A program made the position numbers and the translations under genes. The notes under the pieces were generated by a model. The model was not told where the DNA came from. It searched no databases and saw nothing but the letters and a program-made list of their open reading frames with translations. Shown here in pieces: positions 9,445 through 17,804 of a stretch of 46,649 nt of DNA. The stretch's first letter is position 1; the number at the start of each line of letters is the position of its first letter. Origin of the DNA: Maricaulis sp. Its GTDB lineage: Bacteria; Pseudomonadota; Alphaproteobacteria; Caulobacterales; Maricaulaceae. The stretch is from the NCBI RefSeq assembly GCF_030149235.1, contig NZ_JASBRW010000039.1:1-46649 (forward strand), read 5' to 3'.

Positions 9445-10539
9445 TCATCCGTCTTCGGTTGAGGCGATATAGGTCAGCGCCAGGAGTGCGGTGATGGCCG
9501 GGGCAGACCAGGCCGCGGTCGCCGGGGGCAGCGAGCCCGCGGCGCCCACTGAAGAGAGCAATTCCTGCAGGAAGAACATGATGAAACCGGCGAGCCCGCC
9601 GGCTGCGGCAAAGCCGGCCGCACCACCCAGCCTGTGCAGGCGCATGGTCGCCGCTGCAGCAATCAGCGTTGCCGCCAGAAGTGTCAGCGGCAGGGCCATA
9701 AGACTGTGAAAGCGCAGTTCATAGCGCTCGGTCGCCAGACCGGCCTCGCGGGCGGAGGCGATCAGCGCCGGGAAATCCCAGAAGGACACACCGTCGGGCG
9801 AACGGGCCCGTTCAAACAGGGCCTGGCGATTAATTCCGGTGGGAATGGTGACGCGGCCGAGATTGGTTGCTGCGGCTTCCGGCACACGTTCGACTGCCTC
9901 TTCCATATCCCAATAACCGTCGTGCAAAGAGGCGGTAGGCGCATCGATACGGCGCGACATGGAGGGCACACCGTCCGGGCCGACATCGAAATAGAGGAAG
10001 GCTGTCTCGATCAGCAATTGCTGATTTTCGCGCAGATCCTCGGCGACAATCACCGTGTAGCCGTCGACATTGGCTTCGCGCAGCCAGACCGGCTGCACAC
10101 TGTCCTGGTCGCGTTCGACATTCATAAGGATATCGCGCTCGCGCTCAAACACCGCATTGCCGGCAGCGCCGAGCGGGTTGAGCACCATCGCACCAAAAAG
10201 CCCGATGACGACAGACAACACCATCGGGGCCGCCAAAATACGCCAGGCCGACACCCCAGAGCCGCGCATCACCACGATCTCGCTTTGCCGGTTGAGACGG
10301 AAGAGCGAGGTCAGAACGCCGAACAGCAGAATGAAGGGCAGGGTGGTTTCGATCAGAGAGGGCGCCCGAAACGAGGTCAGCCGGATCAGTTCCAGCGCGG
10401 AGATGTCGACGCGGGTTGAGATGTCGCGCGTCTGCTCCACGAAATCGACCAGCAGGATGACGCTGGAAATGATCGCGGTAGCGACTCCGAGGCCGGCCAG
10501 CGTCTGGGTCAGCATGTAGCGCTGCAGGATACTGATCAT
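9445..10539 (-). CDS. lptG: LPS export ABC transporter permease LptG
   Basis: Inner-membrane subunit of the LptB2FG machine that extracts LPS and passes it to the periplasmic bridge. The 364-residue protein has the YjgP/YjgQ fold: three hydrophobic helices near the N-terminus (coupling region SLFRLNRQSEIVVMRGSG), a periplasmic jellyroll domain, then three C-terminal helices. Its start overlaps the lptF stop by 4 bases. The LptG label follows operon position and similarity to LptG N-termini. Confidence 0.93.
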   Translation of the reverse strand: MISILQRYMLTQTLAGLGVATAIISSVILLVDFVEQTRDISTRVDISALELIRLTSFRAPSLIETTLPFILLFGVLTSLFRLNRQSEIVVMRGSGVSAWRILAAPMVLSVVIGLFGAMVLNPLGAAGNAVFERERDILMNVERDQDSVQPVWLREANVDGYTVIVAEDLRENQQLLIETAFLYFDVGPDGVPSMSRRIDAPTASLHDGYWDMEEAVERVPEAAATNLGRVTIPTGINRQALFERARSPDGVSFWDFPALIASAREAGLATERYELRFHSLMALPLTLLAATLIAAAATMRLHRLGGAAGFAAAGGLAGFIMFFLQELLSSVGAAGSLPPATAAWSAPAITALLALTYIASTEDG

Positions 10540-11663
10540 GCCGTCACCGCCTTGCCGTCCTCGGCCGGTCCGGTCGGGCGCGCGCGGCGCGGCCAGTAGA
10601 TATAGGCGATGGCAGCCGCGATCCCGGCGATCGGGACCAGGTACTGCATGGCATTGAGCTCGGGTACGTCGGTTGCGGCCGATTGCATGGAGAAGCCGAG
10701 CAGGCGCAAGCCGCCGCCGATCGCCGAGGCCAGCATGACGCGTCGGCCATAACCCATGCGGGAATAATCGCCGGCAAAATAGGTCGCGCCCGCGATCAGG
10801 ACGAACATCAAGAGGTAGAGCGGGGCCGAGAGGCGGTAATGCGCTTCGGCCTGGGCCCGTTCATAGCCGTCGATGCGGGCCCGCAAGACACTGTCCGGCC
10901 AGATCAGCTCGTGCAGGAAGCGGTCGCTTTCCTTGAAGAAGATCGCGTCGATCGGGCCGACAAAGGCTGCTAGGTCGAATTCATAGCGGTCGAAGACGCC
11001 GTAATTGAGCTCACCGGTCTCGTCGACCTGCTGCAGATTGCCGTCAATCATCACCATGGCCGAGCGTTCCTCGCTGCGCACGATCACGCCTTCGCGGGCG
11101 GTATAGGTCGTCGCGCCGGAGGCGTTCTGCTCGTCATGGATGAGGATGTCGCGCATGCGGCCATCGCTGGTGCGTTCGCGTGCATAGATGGTGACACCAT
11201 CGCCCAGCTCGGTGAAGGCCCCGGGCGTGACCAGATTCGCAGCAATGTCCGAGCGCAGGGCATACACGCTTTCGCGCATTTCCCGGTAGGACAGGGGCTG
11301 GATGATGAGATTAATGGCGAGGTTGGCGATGATGGCATAGAGCGCCAGCCGCACGAGCGGCGCCAACAGACCCCAGCGGGTCATGCCGGATGTCATGGTC
11401 ACGACAATCTCGCTATCGCTGGTCAGTCGGCCCAAGGCATTGAGAGTCGCGATAAAAAGCGCGATCGGCAACAGCAATGCCGTGAGGTGAGGCAGCGCCA
11501 GCAAGGTCACTTTCAGGAAGGTCAGCGCGGTCTCGGAATAGCCTGAAATCAGGTCAATATTCGACAGCGACTGGGTCAGCAGGGCCAGCCCGGCAAAGGC
11601 CGCGATCGCGGTCACGAACGGCCAGAACAACTGTCTGAAAATATAACGTTGGACGAGATTCAT
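10536..11663 (-). CDS. lptF: LPS export ABC transporter permease LptF
   Basis: Partner permease of LptG. The 375-residue protein starts MNLVQRYIFRQLFWPF, has six predicted transmembrane helices in two sets of three, the coupling segment GRLTSDSEIVVTMTSG and a periplasmic domain between. It is the first gene of the minus-strand outer-membrane biogenesis operon. The operon promoter should lie in the 124-base gap shared with the divergent pepA. Confidence 0.94.
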   Translation of the reverse strand: MNLVQRYIFRQLFWPFVTAIAAFAGLALLTQSLSNIDLISGYSETALTFLKVTLLALPHLTALLLPIALFIATLNALGRLTSDSEIVVTMTSGMTRWGLLAPLVRLALYAIIANLAINLIIQPLSYREMRESVYALRSDIAANLVTPGAFTELGDGVTIYARERTSDGRMRDILIHDEQNASGATTYTAREGVIVRSEERSAMVMIDGNLQQVDETGELNYGVFDRYEFDLAAFVGPIDAIFFKESDRFLHELIWPDSVLRARIDGYERAQAEAHYRLSAPLYLLMFVLIAGATYFAGDYSRMGYGRRVMLASAIGGGLRLLGFSMQSAATDVPELNAMQYLVPIAGIAAAIAYIYWPRRARPTGPAEDGKAVTA

Positions 11664-11673
11664 ACGATCGGGT

Positions 11674-11701
11674 TTGAGCTGCGCGTTCAGCCTTCTATCT
11701 C
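11674..11701 (+). promoter_or_regulatory. Candidate promoter for pepA
   Basis: A TTGAGC at 11674-11679 and a TATCTC at 11696-11701, 16 bases apart, could serve as -35 and -10 boxes for pepA. They lie in the 124-base divergent gap between lptF and pepA. The match is only moderate; the lptF promoter on the other strand was not recognised. Confidence 0.25.
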
Positions 11702-11787
11702 ACGTCAGTATCGGATACCACTTCTCCGACCCATCTTTCTCGCCTCAATGACAGGCGACCGCTCAGTTCCATAGACGAGGTTTTGCC

Positions 11788-13266
11788 ATGAAGATCGAAT
11801 TTGTCGCGCCGGGTTCCGTATCCGGATCACTTGCACTCCCGGTTTTCGCCGATGCCGAGTTCTCCGCTGTTGCTGCAGCTGCAGACGAAACCGCCGGTGG
11901 CGCCTTGCGCCGCGCCATCGAAGCCTCGCGCTTTGACGGCAAGCCGGGTCAGACGCTTGAAGTCCTGGCTCCGGCTGGGCTGGATGCGCCGCGCGTTGTA
12001 CTCTTCGGTCTCGGTGCCAAGGACAAGGCCGATTCCGGTGTTATCGAGAAAGCTGCTGCTGCCGTGACCGGCAAGGTCCTCCTGAGCGGCGAGACGGCCA
12101 TCACCCTGCGCCTGGACGGTGTCACCGATGCCGAGGGAGCCGCCCGAGCTGGCCTCGGTGCGCGTCTGGCGTCATACCGCTTCGACGACTACCGCACCAA
12201 GCTGACCGCAGATAAGCGCCCGTCGCTGGAGACGGTTGTGATCGCGGCTGACGATACCGCTGCCGCTAGCGCGGCCTGGGAGAGCTGGGGCGCGGTGGCA
12301 GCCGGTGTCGACCTGGCGCGCGACGTTACCAACCTGCCGCCCAACGTGCTGCATCCGGAGACCTACGCCAAGAAAATCGAGGGCCTGGCCGAGCATGGCC
12401 TGGAAATCGAGATCCTCGACGAAGCCAAAATGTCCGAACTGGGCATGGATATGCTGCTCGCCGTGGGTCAGGGCTCGGACAAGGAAAGCCACATCGCCAT
12501 CATGAAGTGGAGCGGCGGTCCTGAAGGTGAAAAGCCGCTGCTCTTCGTCGGCAAGGGCCTGACCTTTGACAGTGGCGGTATCTCGCTCAAGCCGGGCGCC
12601 GGCATGGACGAGATGAAGGGCGATATGGGCGGTTCTGCTGCCGTGGTCGGCCTGATGCGCGCGCTTGCCGGCCGCAAGGCCAAGGTCAATGCCATCGGTA
12701 TTGTCGGCCTGGTCGAGAACATGCCGGACGGTAATGCCCAGCGCCCGGGCGATATCGTCACCTCCATGTCCGGCCAGACAGTCGAGATCCTCAACACGGA
12801 CGCTGAGGGGCGCCTGGTTTTGGGTGATGTGCTCTGGTATTCGCAGGGCCGTTTTGATCCGAAGCTGATCATCGATCTGGCCACGCTGACCGGTGCGATG
12901 CTGATCGCGCTCGGCAATACCCGCGCCGGCATCTTCTCCAATGATGACGACATCGCGACCCAGCTCTCCGCTGCTGGCGATGCCTCCGGTGAGCCGGTCT
13001 GGCGGATGCCGCTTGGTGCGGATTATGAAAAGCATATCGAGACCAAGAATGCCGATATCCGCAATGTCGGCGAAGGCCGTCTGGCCGGTTCGATCTCGGC
13101 GGCGGAATTCCTCAAATGCTTCGTCAATGACAAGCCCTGGTGCCATATCGACATTGCAGGCACGGCGATGGGCGGCATGAAGGATGATCCGCGCCAGCCG
13201 AGCTGGGGCACGGGCTGGGGCGTACGCATCCTCGACCGCTTCGTGCGCGATAATTACGAGGGCTAA
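11788..13266 (+). CDS. pepA: Leucyl aminopeptidase (M17)
   Basis: Cytosolic dimetal exopeptidase that removes N-terminal residues from peptides. The 492-residue length is typical. The M17 catalytic domain occupies the C-terminal half, with the metal ligands in DSGGISLKPGAGMDEMKGDM and the family signature NTDAEGRL at residues 336-343. A GAGG ribosome site lies 8 bases ahead of the ATG. The gene diverges from lptF and is followed closely by holC, a pairing common in proteobacteria. Confidence 0.96.
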   Translation: MKIEFVAPGSVSGSLALPVFADAEFSAVAAAADETAGGALRRAIEASRFDGKPGQTLEVLAPAGLDAPRVVLFGLGAKDKADSGVIEKAAAAVTGKVLLSGETAITLRLDGVTDAEGAARAGLGARLASYRFDDYRTKLTADKRPSLETVVIAADDTAAASAAWESWGAVAAGVDLARDVTNLPPNVLHPETYAKKIEGLAEHGLEIEILDEAKMSELGMDMLLAVGQGSDKESHIAIMKWSGGPEGEKPLLFVGKGLTFDSGGISLKPGAGMDEMKGDMGGSAAVVGLMRALAGRKAKVNAIGIVGLVENMPDGNAQRPGDIVTSMSGQTVEILNTDAEGRLVLGDVLWYSQGRFDPKLIIDLATLTGAMLIALGNTRAGIFSNDDDIATQLSAAGDASGEPVWRMPLGADYEKHIETKNADIRNVGEGRLAGSISAAEFLKCFVNDKPWCHIDIAGTAMGGMKDDPRQPSWGTGWGVRILDRFVRDNYEG

Positions 13267-13285
13267 GCCCTTAGCGACAAGGAGA

Positions 13286-13311
13286 GGCGGCGCTTACCGG
13301 CGCCGCCTTTT
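13286..13311 (+). terminator. Rho-independent terminator after pepA
   Basis: An 8-bp perfect GC stem (GGCGGCGC / GCGCCGCC, 13286-13293 with 13300-13307) with a 6-base loop and a following TTTT. It lies 20 bases after the pepA stop and ends only 6 bases before the holC ATG. Confidence 0.75.
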
Positions 13312-13317
13312 ATCTTC

Positions 13318-13770
13318 ATGGCCGGAGAGCTTTGGTTCTATCACCTGGAACGCTCCAGCGTTGACGAGGTCCTTCCCGAACTCGTTGAGAAGACGCTTTC
13401 GCGGGGCTGGCGGGCCCTGATCCGCTCGCCGGAGGAAGACCGGTTGAAATCTCTCGACCAGCTGTTATGGACCTGGCGCGATGACAGTTTCACGCCGCAT
13501 GCCTTGGCCGGTGAGGGGGATGATACGCGTCAGCCGGTGCTGCTCTCATCCGGTGCAAACAATCCCAACAAGGCCGAGTGCTGTTTCCTGCTCGACCGGG
13601 CCGAGTCCGGCGGGTTTGCCGATTTCGAGCGCACCATCGTGCTGTTTGACGGACATGATGAGAGTGCGGTCGTCGCGGCGCGCGGCTTGTGGAAACGGGC
13701 ATCCGGTGAAGGGGCCAGCGTGTCCTACTGGCGCCAGTCCGAAGCCGGTCGCTGGGAAAAGAAAGCCTGA
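13318..13770 (+). CDS. holC: DNA polymerase III subunit chi
   Basis: Chi links the clamp loader to single-strand binding protein at the replication fork. The 150-residue product begins MAGELWFYHLERS and continues with VLPELVEKTLSRGWRALI, DQLLWTWRDDSFTPH and the ANNPNKAECCFLLD region typical of HolC. No convincing Shine-Dalgarno is present: a terminator hairpin ends 6 bases before the ATG. The gene may be leaderless or translated from readthrough RNA. No holD is seen nearby. Confidence 0.92.
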   Translation: MAGELWFYHLERSSVDEVLPELVEKTLSRGWRALIRSPEEDRLKSLDQLLWTWRDDSFTPHALAGEGDDTRQPVLLSSGANNPNKAECCFLLDRAESGGFADFERTIVLFDGHDESAVVAARGLWKRASGEGASVSYWRQSEAGRWEKKA

Positions 13771-13837
13771 TTTTGGCTTGAGCTTCGCTGAGCGCGCGCT
13801 AGGCTGCGCGGCGGTTGCCCCGAGAAAGACCCAAGCG

Positions 13838-14236
13838 ATGATGCGTTCGACCCTTCTTGCCGGTTTCGTCATTTTGACGGGCTGCGCCACTGTTGACGGC
13901 TTCCTGCCCGGACCGCAGGCGCAAGCGGCTGTCGCGGTTCCTGCGCAGAGCGCGGTCCCGGCCCAGAACCCGGGCACAGTCAATGGCATGCCGCCTCTGG
14001 ATATGGTCGAAGATGTCGAGCTGTCTGAAGTCCAGCGTCCGATCACCGGAACCTGCGGCATGGAAGACCTGCAGCATCTGGTCGGCAGACGCCGCACTTC
14101 TGTCTCCGTGCGCGATATACCAGACAACTTCCTTGTCCTGGGGCCGCAAAGTCCGGATCCCCTAGTGTATCAGTCCGATCGTCTGACCATCCGCATTGAT
14201 GCGCGTGACCGGATTGAAAGCCTGATCTGCGGTTAG
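13838..14236 (+). CDS. Lipoprotein resembling I78-family peptidase inhibitors
   Basis: The 132-residue product begins MMRSTLLAGFVILTGC, a lipoprotein signal peptide with lipobox LTGC and acylated Cys16. A low-complexity Ala/Pro/Gln linker spans about 22-47. The C-terminal 65 residues fit the I78 inhibitor pattern: GTCGMEDLQHLVG, then VLGPQS, then DRLTIRIDARDRIESLICG. Cys73 and Cys131 probably form a disulfide. I78 proteins inhibit serine proteases; inhibition here is inferred. An upstream in-frame extension to 13481 runs antisense-like across holC and is not the true start. Confidence 0.72.
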   Translation: MMRSTLLAGFVILTGCATVDGFLPGPQAQAAVAVPAQSAVPAQNPGTVNGMPPLDMVEDVELSEVQRPITGTCGMEDLQHLVGRRRTSVSVRDIPDNFLVLGPQSPDPLVYQSDRLTIRIDARDRIESLICG

Positions 14237-14295
14237 GCCGGGGCGTCGCGGTTTAACGCAACAGAATTCACCGATGGGGATTGCAGGCGCGGGGC

Positions 14296-16173
14296 TCAGC
14301 CCTGAGCGTCCTCGAGCTTTTCTTCCGCTTCCAGCCATTTCGTCTCGGCCGTGTCGAGCAGTTCGACGGCCTTGGCGCGCTTGATCTGCAGGTCGGTGGC
14401 GGTCTTGGGGTCTTTTTCGTACAGGCCCGGCGCGGCCAGGCCCTTGTCGATGACCTCGATGACCCCGCGCAGGCGGTCGGCTTCCTTCTCCCAGCGGCTG
14501 ACCTCGTCCCTCAGCGGCTTGAGCTGCTTGCGCTGTTCGGCGGCGGAGCGCCGGGCGACGGATTTCTCGTCGGTGGCCGGGCCCTTGCGCTTGGAGCCAT
14601 CCTTGGGGCCACGCCCGAGTAGGGACTGGCGGTAGGTTTCAATATCGTCGTCATAGGGCTTCACCGTGCCGTCTGCCACGAGCCAGAGCCGGTCGACACA
14701 GGCCTCGATGAGGTAGCGGTCGTGAGAGATCAGCACCACGGCGCCGTCATAGGCGTTGATGGCGTTGATAAGCTCGGCCCGGCTGTCCATGTCGAGGTGG
14801 TTGGTGGGCTCGTCGAGGATCAGCAGGTGCGGGCCTTCAAAGGTGATCAGGTTGAACAGGAGGCGTGCCTTCTCGCCGCCGGAGAGGGATTTGGCCGGCG
14901 TTTCCTGGCGGTCACCGGGCAGGCCGAAACGGGCCAGACGAGAGCGGCGCTGGGCCTCGGTGGCGTCTTCCATGAGCTCGACGACGTGCTGATAGGCGGA
15001 GACTTCCGGTGACAACAGGTCGATCTGGTGCTGGGCGAAATAGGCGATGTCGAGCTTCTTGTGTTTGCGCAGGAAGCCTTCGCTCGGGTCGAGCTTGTCG
15101 CACAGGAGTTTGGCCAGGGTGGATTTGCCCGCACCATTGCGGCCGAGAATGCCGATACGATCGTCCGGGTCGACATTGAGATTGACGTCGCGGAGGACAT
15201 GCTTGTCTGGCTCATAGCCGGCCTTGAGGTCAAGCATGCGGATAATCGGCGGCGCCATACGACGCTGCGGGCTGGGGAAATCGAACGGTGCGACCGGATC
15301 ATCGACAATCGTCGCCACCGGCTTCATGCGTTCAAGCATTTTGACCCGGCTCTGGGCCTGTTTCGCCTTCGAGGCCTTGGCCTTGAAACGGTCGACAAAG
15401 CTCTGCAGATGGCGGCGCTGGGCGTCCTGCTTTTCCAGGAGCTTCATCTGCAGGCGTTGCTTTTCCCGTAGCGCCTTCTCGAAATCATCATAGCCGCCTT
15501 CCCAGACGGAAATCTTGCCGTCCTTGAGATGGGCGATGGAATTGACCGCGCCGTTGAGTAGGTCGCGGTCGTGCGAGATCAGCAGCACCGCGCCAGGATA
15601 GGAGCGCAGGTAATTCTCCAGCCAGATCACGCCTTCCAGGTCGAGATAGTTGGTTGGCTCGTCGAGCAGGAGCAGATCCGGCCGCGCGAAGAGTGTTGCG
15701 GCGAGGGCGACGCGCATGCGCCAGCCGCCGGAAAACTCGCGGCAGGCGCGGCGTTGGTCAGTGCCGGAAAAGCCCAGCCCGGCGAGAATGGAGCCGGCGC
15801 GGGCTTCAGCGCTGTGACTTTCAATATCAGCGAGCCGGGTCTGGATTTCCGCAATCCGGTTGGGCTCGGTCGCTGTTTCTGCTTCCTCCAGAAGGGCTGT
15901 ACGTTCCAGGTCGGCGGCCAGGACGACATCGATAAGGCTGTCCTCACCGCCGGGGGCTTCCTGCGCCACCCAGCCCAGCTTGGCGCCTTTTTGTACCCGC
16001 ACATCGCCGCTCTCGGCCGAGATCTCACCGCGGATCAGCCGGAAGAGGGTGGATTTGCCCGTCCCGTTACGGCCGATCAGCCCCATCTTGCCCTTGGCTG
16101 GCAGAAAGAGCGTCGCCTGGTCGAACAGCATCCGGCCTTCGATGCGATAGGTGAGGTCATTGACGTGCAGCAT
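14296..16173 (-). CDS. ABC-F family ATPase (Uup/YheS-like)
   Basis: Soluble ATPase with two nucleotide-binding domains and no membrane segment; ABC-F proteins act on the ribosome. The 625-residue protein shows Walker A GRNGTGKST at 34-42, signature EFSGGWRMRVALA near 146 and DEPTNYLD near 171 in the first domain. A charged linker (KAKASKAKQAQSRVK) follows, then a second domain with GRNGAGKST, LSGGEKARLLF and DEPTNHLD. The last 80 residues form a basic coiled coil as in Uup. Whether it is Uup, YheS or another subfamily cannot be settled here. It stands alone on its strand. Confidence 0.9.
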   Translation of the reverse strand: MLHVNDLTYRIEGRMLFDQATLFLPAKGKMGLIGRNGTGKSTLFRLIRGEISAESGDVRVQKGAKLGWVAQEAPGGEDSLIDVVLAADLERTALLEEAETATEPNRIAEIQTRLADIESHSAEARAGSILAGLGFSGTDQRRACREFSGGWRMRVALAATLFARPDLLLLDEPTNYLDLEGVIWLENYLRSYPGAVLLISHDRDLLNGAVNSIAHLKDGKISVWEGGYDDFEKALREKQRLQMKLLEKQDAQRRHLQSFVDRFKAKASKAKQAQSRVKMLERMKPVATIVDDPVAPFDFPSPQRRMAPPIIRMLDLKAGYEPDKHVLRDVNLNVDPDDRIGILGRNGAGKSTLAKLLCDKLDPSEGFLRKHKKLDIAYFAQHQIDLLSPEVSAYQHVVELMEDATEAQRRSRLARFGLPGDRQETPAKSLSGGEKARLLFNLITFEGPHLLILDEPTNHLDMDSRAELINAINAYDGAVVLISHDRYLIEACVDRLWLVADGTVKPYDDDIETYRQSLLGRGPKDGSKRKGPATDEKSVARRSAAEQRKQLKPLRDEVSRWEKEADRLRGVIEVIDKGLAAPGLYEKDPKTATDLQIKRAKAVELLDTAETKWLEAEEKLEDAQG

Positions 16174-16337
16174 GGGAGGCGCGGGGTAGCCTCTCGGGCC
16201 GCCCCGCGCAAGCTCCTCTGCGTGTCTTCATACCGGAAGGGGACTAGGTGCTGCCGCGTCCCGCTTGCCGAAAGTTCGCAGCATGGGCATTCCCGCAAGA
16301 ACGCTGGGGAGCGTGATCATGGGACTTAAGACAAAAA

Positions 16338-17063
16338 ATGCTAACCCTGATTGCCGCCGTAGCGGCCCTGACACCCCAAACTGCCGATCCGGTCTCGGCG
16401 AGTTTCACCAGTAATGAACATCACCAGTTCTCCGATGCGGAGATGGCGCTCATCAATGACCGGCTGGATGAGATTCATGCCACGGTCGACGCCTGGCTGC
16501 CCCACGTCTCCGATGACGTGAATGTACGCGTGGAGCCGGTGAACCGGCCTATTCTCGACACGATCGGCGGCGTTACTGGGCGTGCCGACCAGGCGGACGA
16601 GGTTTTGATCGAGATTTCCGTCACCTATCCCGGTGGAATCGAAGCCGCGGTGGATGCCGGGCTGGCCTCGACTTTCGCTCACGAGCTGCATCATACAGCC
16701 CATGGCTGGACCATGCAGGGCAATCACTTTGGCTATGGCATCCAGATCGCCGTTATCAGTGAGGGCCTCGCCTCCGTCTTCGCGGAGGAAATGCTGGGCG
16801 AGACGGTAGCGGAAGCGATGCAACCGCCGGCGGAAGTGGAAGACTGGGCGCTCGAAATCCTGGCCCTGCCGCAGGCCGCCAATTACGGCGAGTGGATGTT
16901 TTCGCACCCGGATGGGCGGCAGGCGGTCGGTTATCGCACCGGCCTGTGGGTAGTACGCCGGGCTATGGAGCGTTCAGGGCTTTCCATTGTCGAGTTGAGC
17001 GAGCGGACTCCATCGACGATCTGGCGCCTGGCCGGGTTTGAATGGGACCGCAAAATGCCCTGA
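16338..17063 (+). CDS. DUF2268-type putative zinc protease
   Basis: The 241-residue protein carries an HExxH zinc motif (His115-Glu116-Leu-His-His119 in FAHELHHTAHG) and a downstream Glu142 in ISEGLASVFAEEM, the gluzincin-like pattern of DUF2268 predicted Zn-dependent proteases. The N-terminus is short and hydrophobic, followed by a region rich in acidic residues, with no clear cleavage site, so location is uncertain. The ribosome site is weak. The substrate is unknown. Confidence 0.72.
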   Translation: MLTLIAAVAALTPQTADPVSASFTSNEHHQFSDAEMALINDRLDEIHATVDAWLPHVSDDVNVRVEPVNRPILDTIGGVTGRADQADEVLIEISVTYPGGIEAAVDAGLASTFAHELHHTAHGWTMQGNHFGYGIQIAVISEGLASVFAEEMLGETVAEAMQPPAEVEDWALEILALPQAANYGEWMFSHPDGRQAVGYRTGLWVVRRAMERSGLSIVELSERTPSTIWRLAGFEWDRKMP

Positions 17064-17130
17064 TCTGATCAAGACCACCTTGTGAGCTATGCAAGGCGGT
17101 CTTCCCCCGCTATAAGCCCGCGCAAATACC

Positions 17131-17156
17131 GCCCCGGAAGAGTTCCGGGGCTTTTT
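17131..17156 (+). terminator. Terminator-like hairpin in front of ndk
   Basis: A 9-bp perfect stem (GCCCCGGAA / TTCCGGGGC) with a GAG loop is followed by five T residues. It could end the DUF2268 transcript. A TATAAG (17111-17116) lies just upstream, so it could instead sit in the ndk leader. It ends 28 bases before the ndk ATG. Confidence 0.75.
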
Positions 17157-17184
17157 GCAAGCCCTTGAATTCAGGAAACACGTC

Positions 17185-17607
17185 ATGGCGATCCAGCGCA
17201 CTTTCTCCATCATCAAGCCCGACGCAACCGCTCGTAACCTCACCGGCGCCATCAACGCCAAGATCGAGGAAGCCGGTCTGCGCATCATCGCGCAAAAGCG
17301 CATCCGCATGACCAAGGAGCAGGCTGAAGGCTTCTACGGCGTGCACAAAGAGCGTCCGTTCTTCAACGACCTCGTCAACTTCATGATTTCCGGCCCGGTC
17401 GTCGTCCAGGCTCTGGAAGGTGAAGATGCCATCGCCAAGTATCGCGAAGTCATGGGCGCCACCAATCCGGAACAGGCCGCAGAAGGCACCATCCGCAAGG
17501 AGTTCGCTGAATCCATCGAAGCCAACTCCGTGCACGGTTCCGACGCTCCGGAAACCGCTGCCGAGGAAATCCCGTTCTTCTTCTCCGACGATGAGATCGT
17601 GGGTTAA
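17185..17607 (+). CDS. ndk: Nucleoside diphosphate kinase
   Basis: Transfers the gamma-phosphate of ATP to other nucleoside diphosphates through a phosphohistidine. The 140-residue product has the N-terminal [10 protein letters not shown], the conserved HKERPFF and the catalytic His117 in [10 protein letters not shown], all family landmarks. I chose ATG 17185, which has an AGGAAA ribosome site 6 bases upstream and gives the standard length. An in-frame extension to 17155 would begin inside the preceding terminator. Confidence 0.97.
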   Translation: MAIQRTFSIIKPDATARNLTGAINAKIEEAGLRIIAQKRIRMTKEQAEGFYGVHKERPFFNDLVNFMISGPVVVQALEGEDAIAKYREVMGATNPEQAAEGTIRKEFAESIEANSVHGSDAPETAAEEIPFFFSDDEIVG

Positions 17608-17621
17608 GGAAACAGGGTTTG

Positions 17622-17665
17622 ATGGCGGCGTCGCCGTGACGCGTATAGCGAAGCCGAGCCGCCAT
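17622..17665. repeat. Inverted repeat downstream of ndk
   Basis: ATGGCGGC (17622-17629) pairs with GCCGCCAT (17658-17665), an 8-bp stem with a 28-base loop. It is the first of three consecutive stem-loops in the ndk/S41-peptidase gap. Confidence 0.55.
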
Positions 17666-17676
17666 TAGCTGCACCA

Positions 17677-17743
17677 TCCCACGCCCCCGGCCCAACCACC
17701 CGCAAGGGTACCATCATGGGGGGGCTGGGCCGGGGGCGTGGGA
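17677..17743. repeat. Long perfect inverted repeat (18-bp arms)
   Basis: The arm 17677-17694 (TCCCACGCCCCCGGCCCA) is perfectly complementary to 17726-17743, with a 31-base loop that holds a CCC/GGG-rich core. No T-run follows directly, so it is not a classic terminator by itself. It lies between ndk and a bidirectional terminator. Confidence 0.85.
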
Positions 17744-17761
17744 CGGCACAGACTTCAGACT

Positions 17762-17795
17762 AAAAACACCCCGGCCTGGCGGTCGGGGTGTTTTT
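17762..17795. terminator. Bidirectional rho-independent terminator
   Basis: A 12-bp perfect stem (AAAAACACCCCG / CGGGGTGTTTTT) with a 10-base loop. It has A and T tracts on both flanks and so should stop ndk from the left and the S41 peptidase gene from the right. Confidence 0.88.
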
Positions 17796-17804
17796 GTTTG
17801 CGTA

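Noticed and set aside
13481..13837. In-frame extension of the I78-like lipoprotein upstream
   Set aside because: It overlaps holC in another frame and would bury the lipoprotein signal peptide inside the protein.
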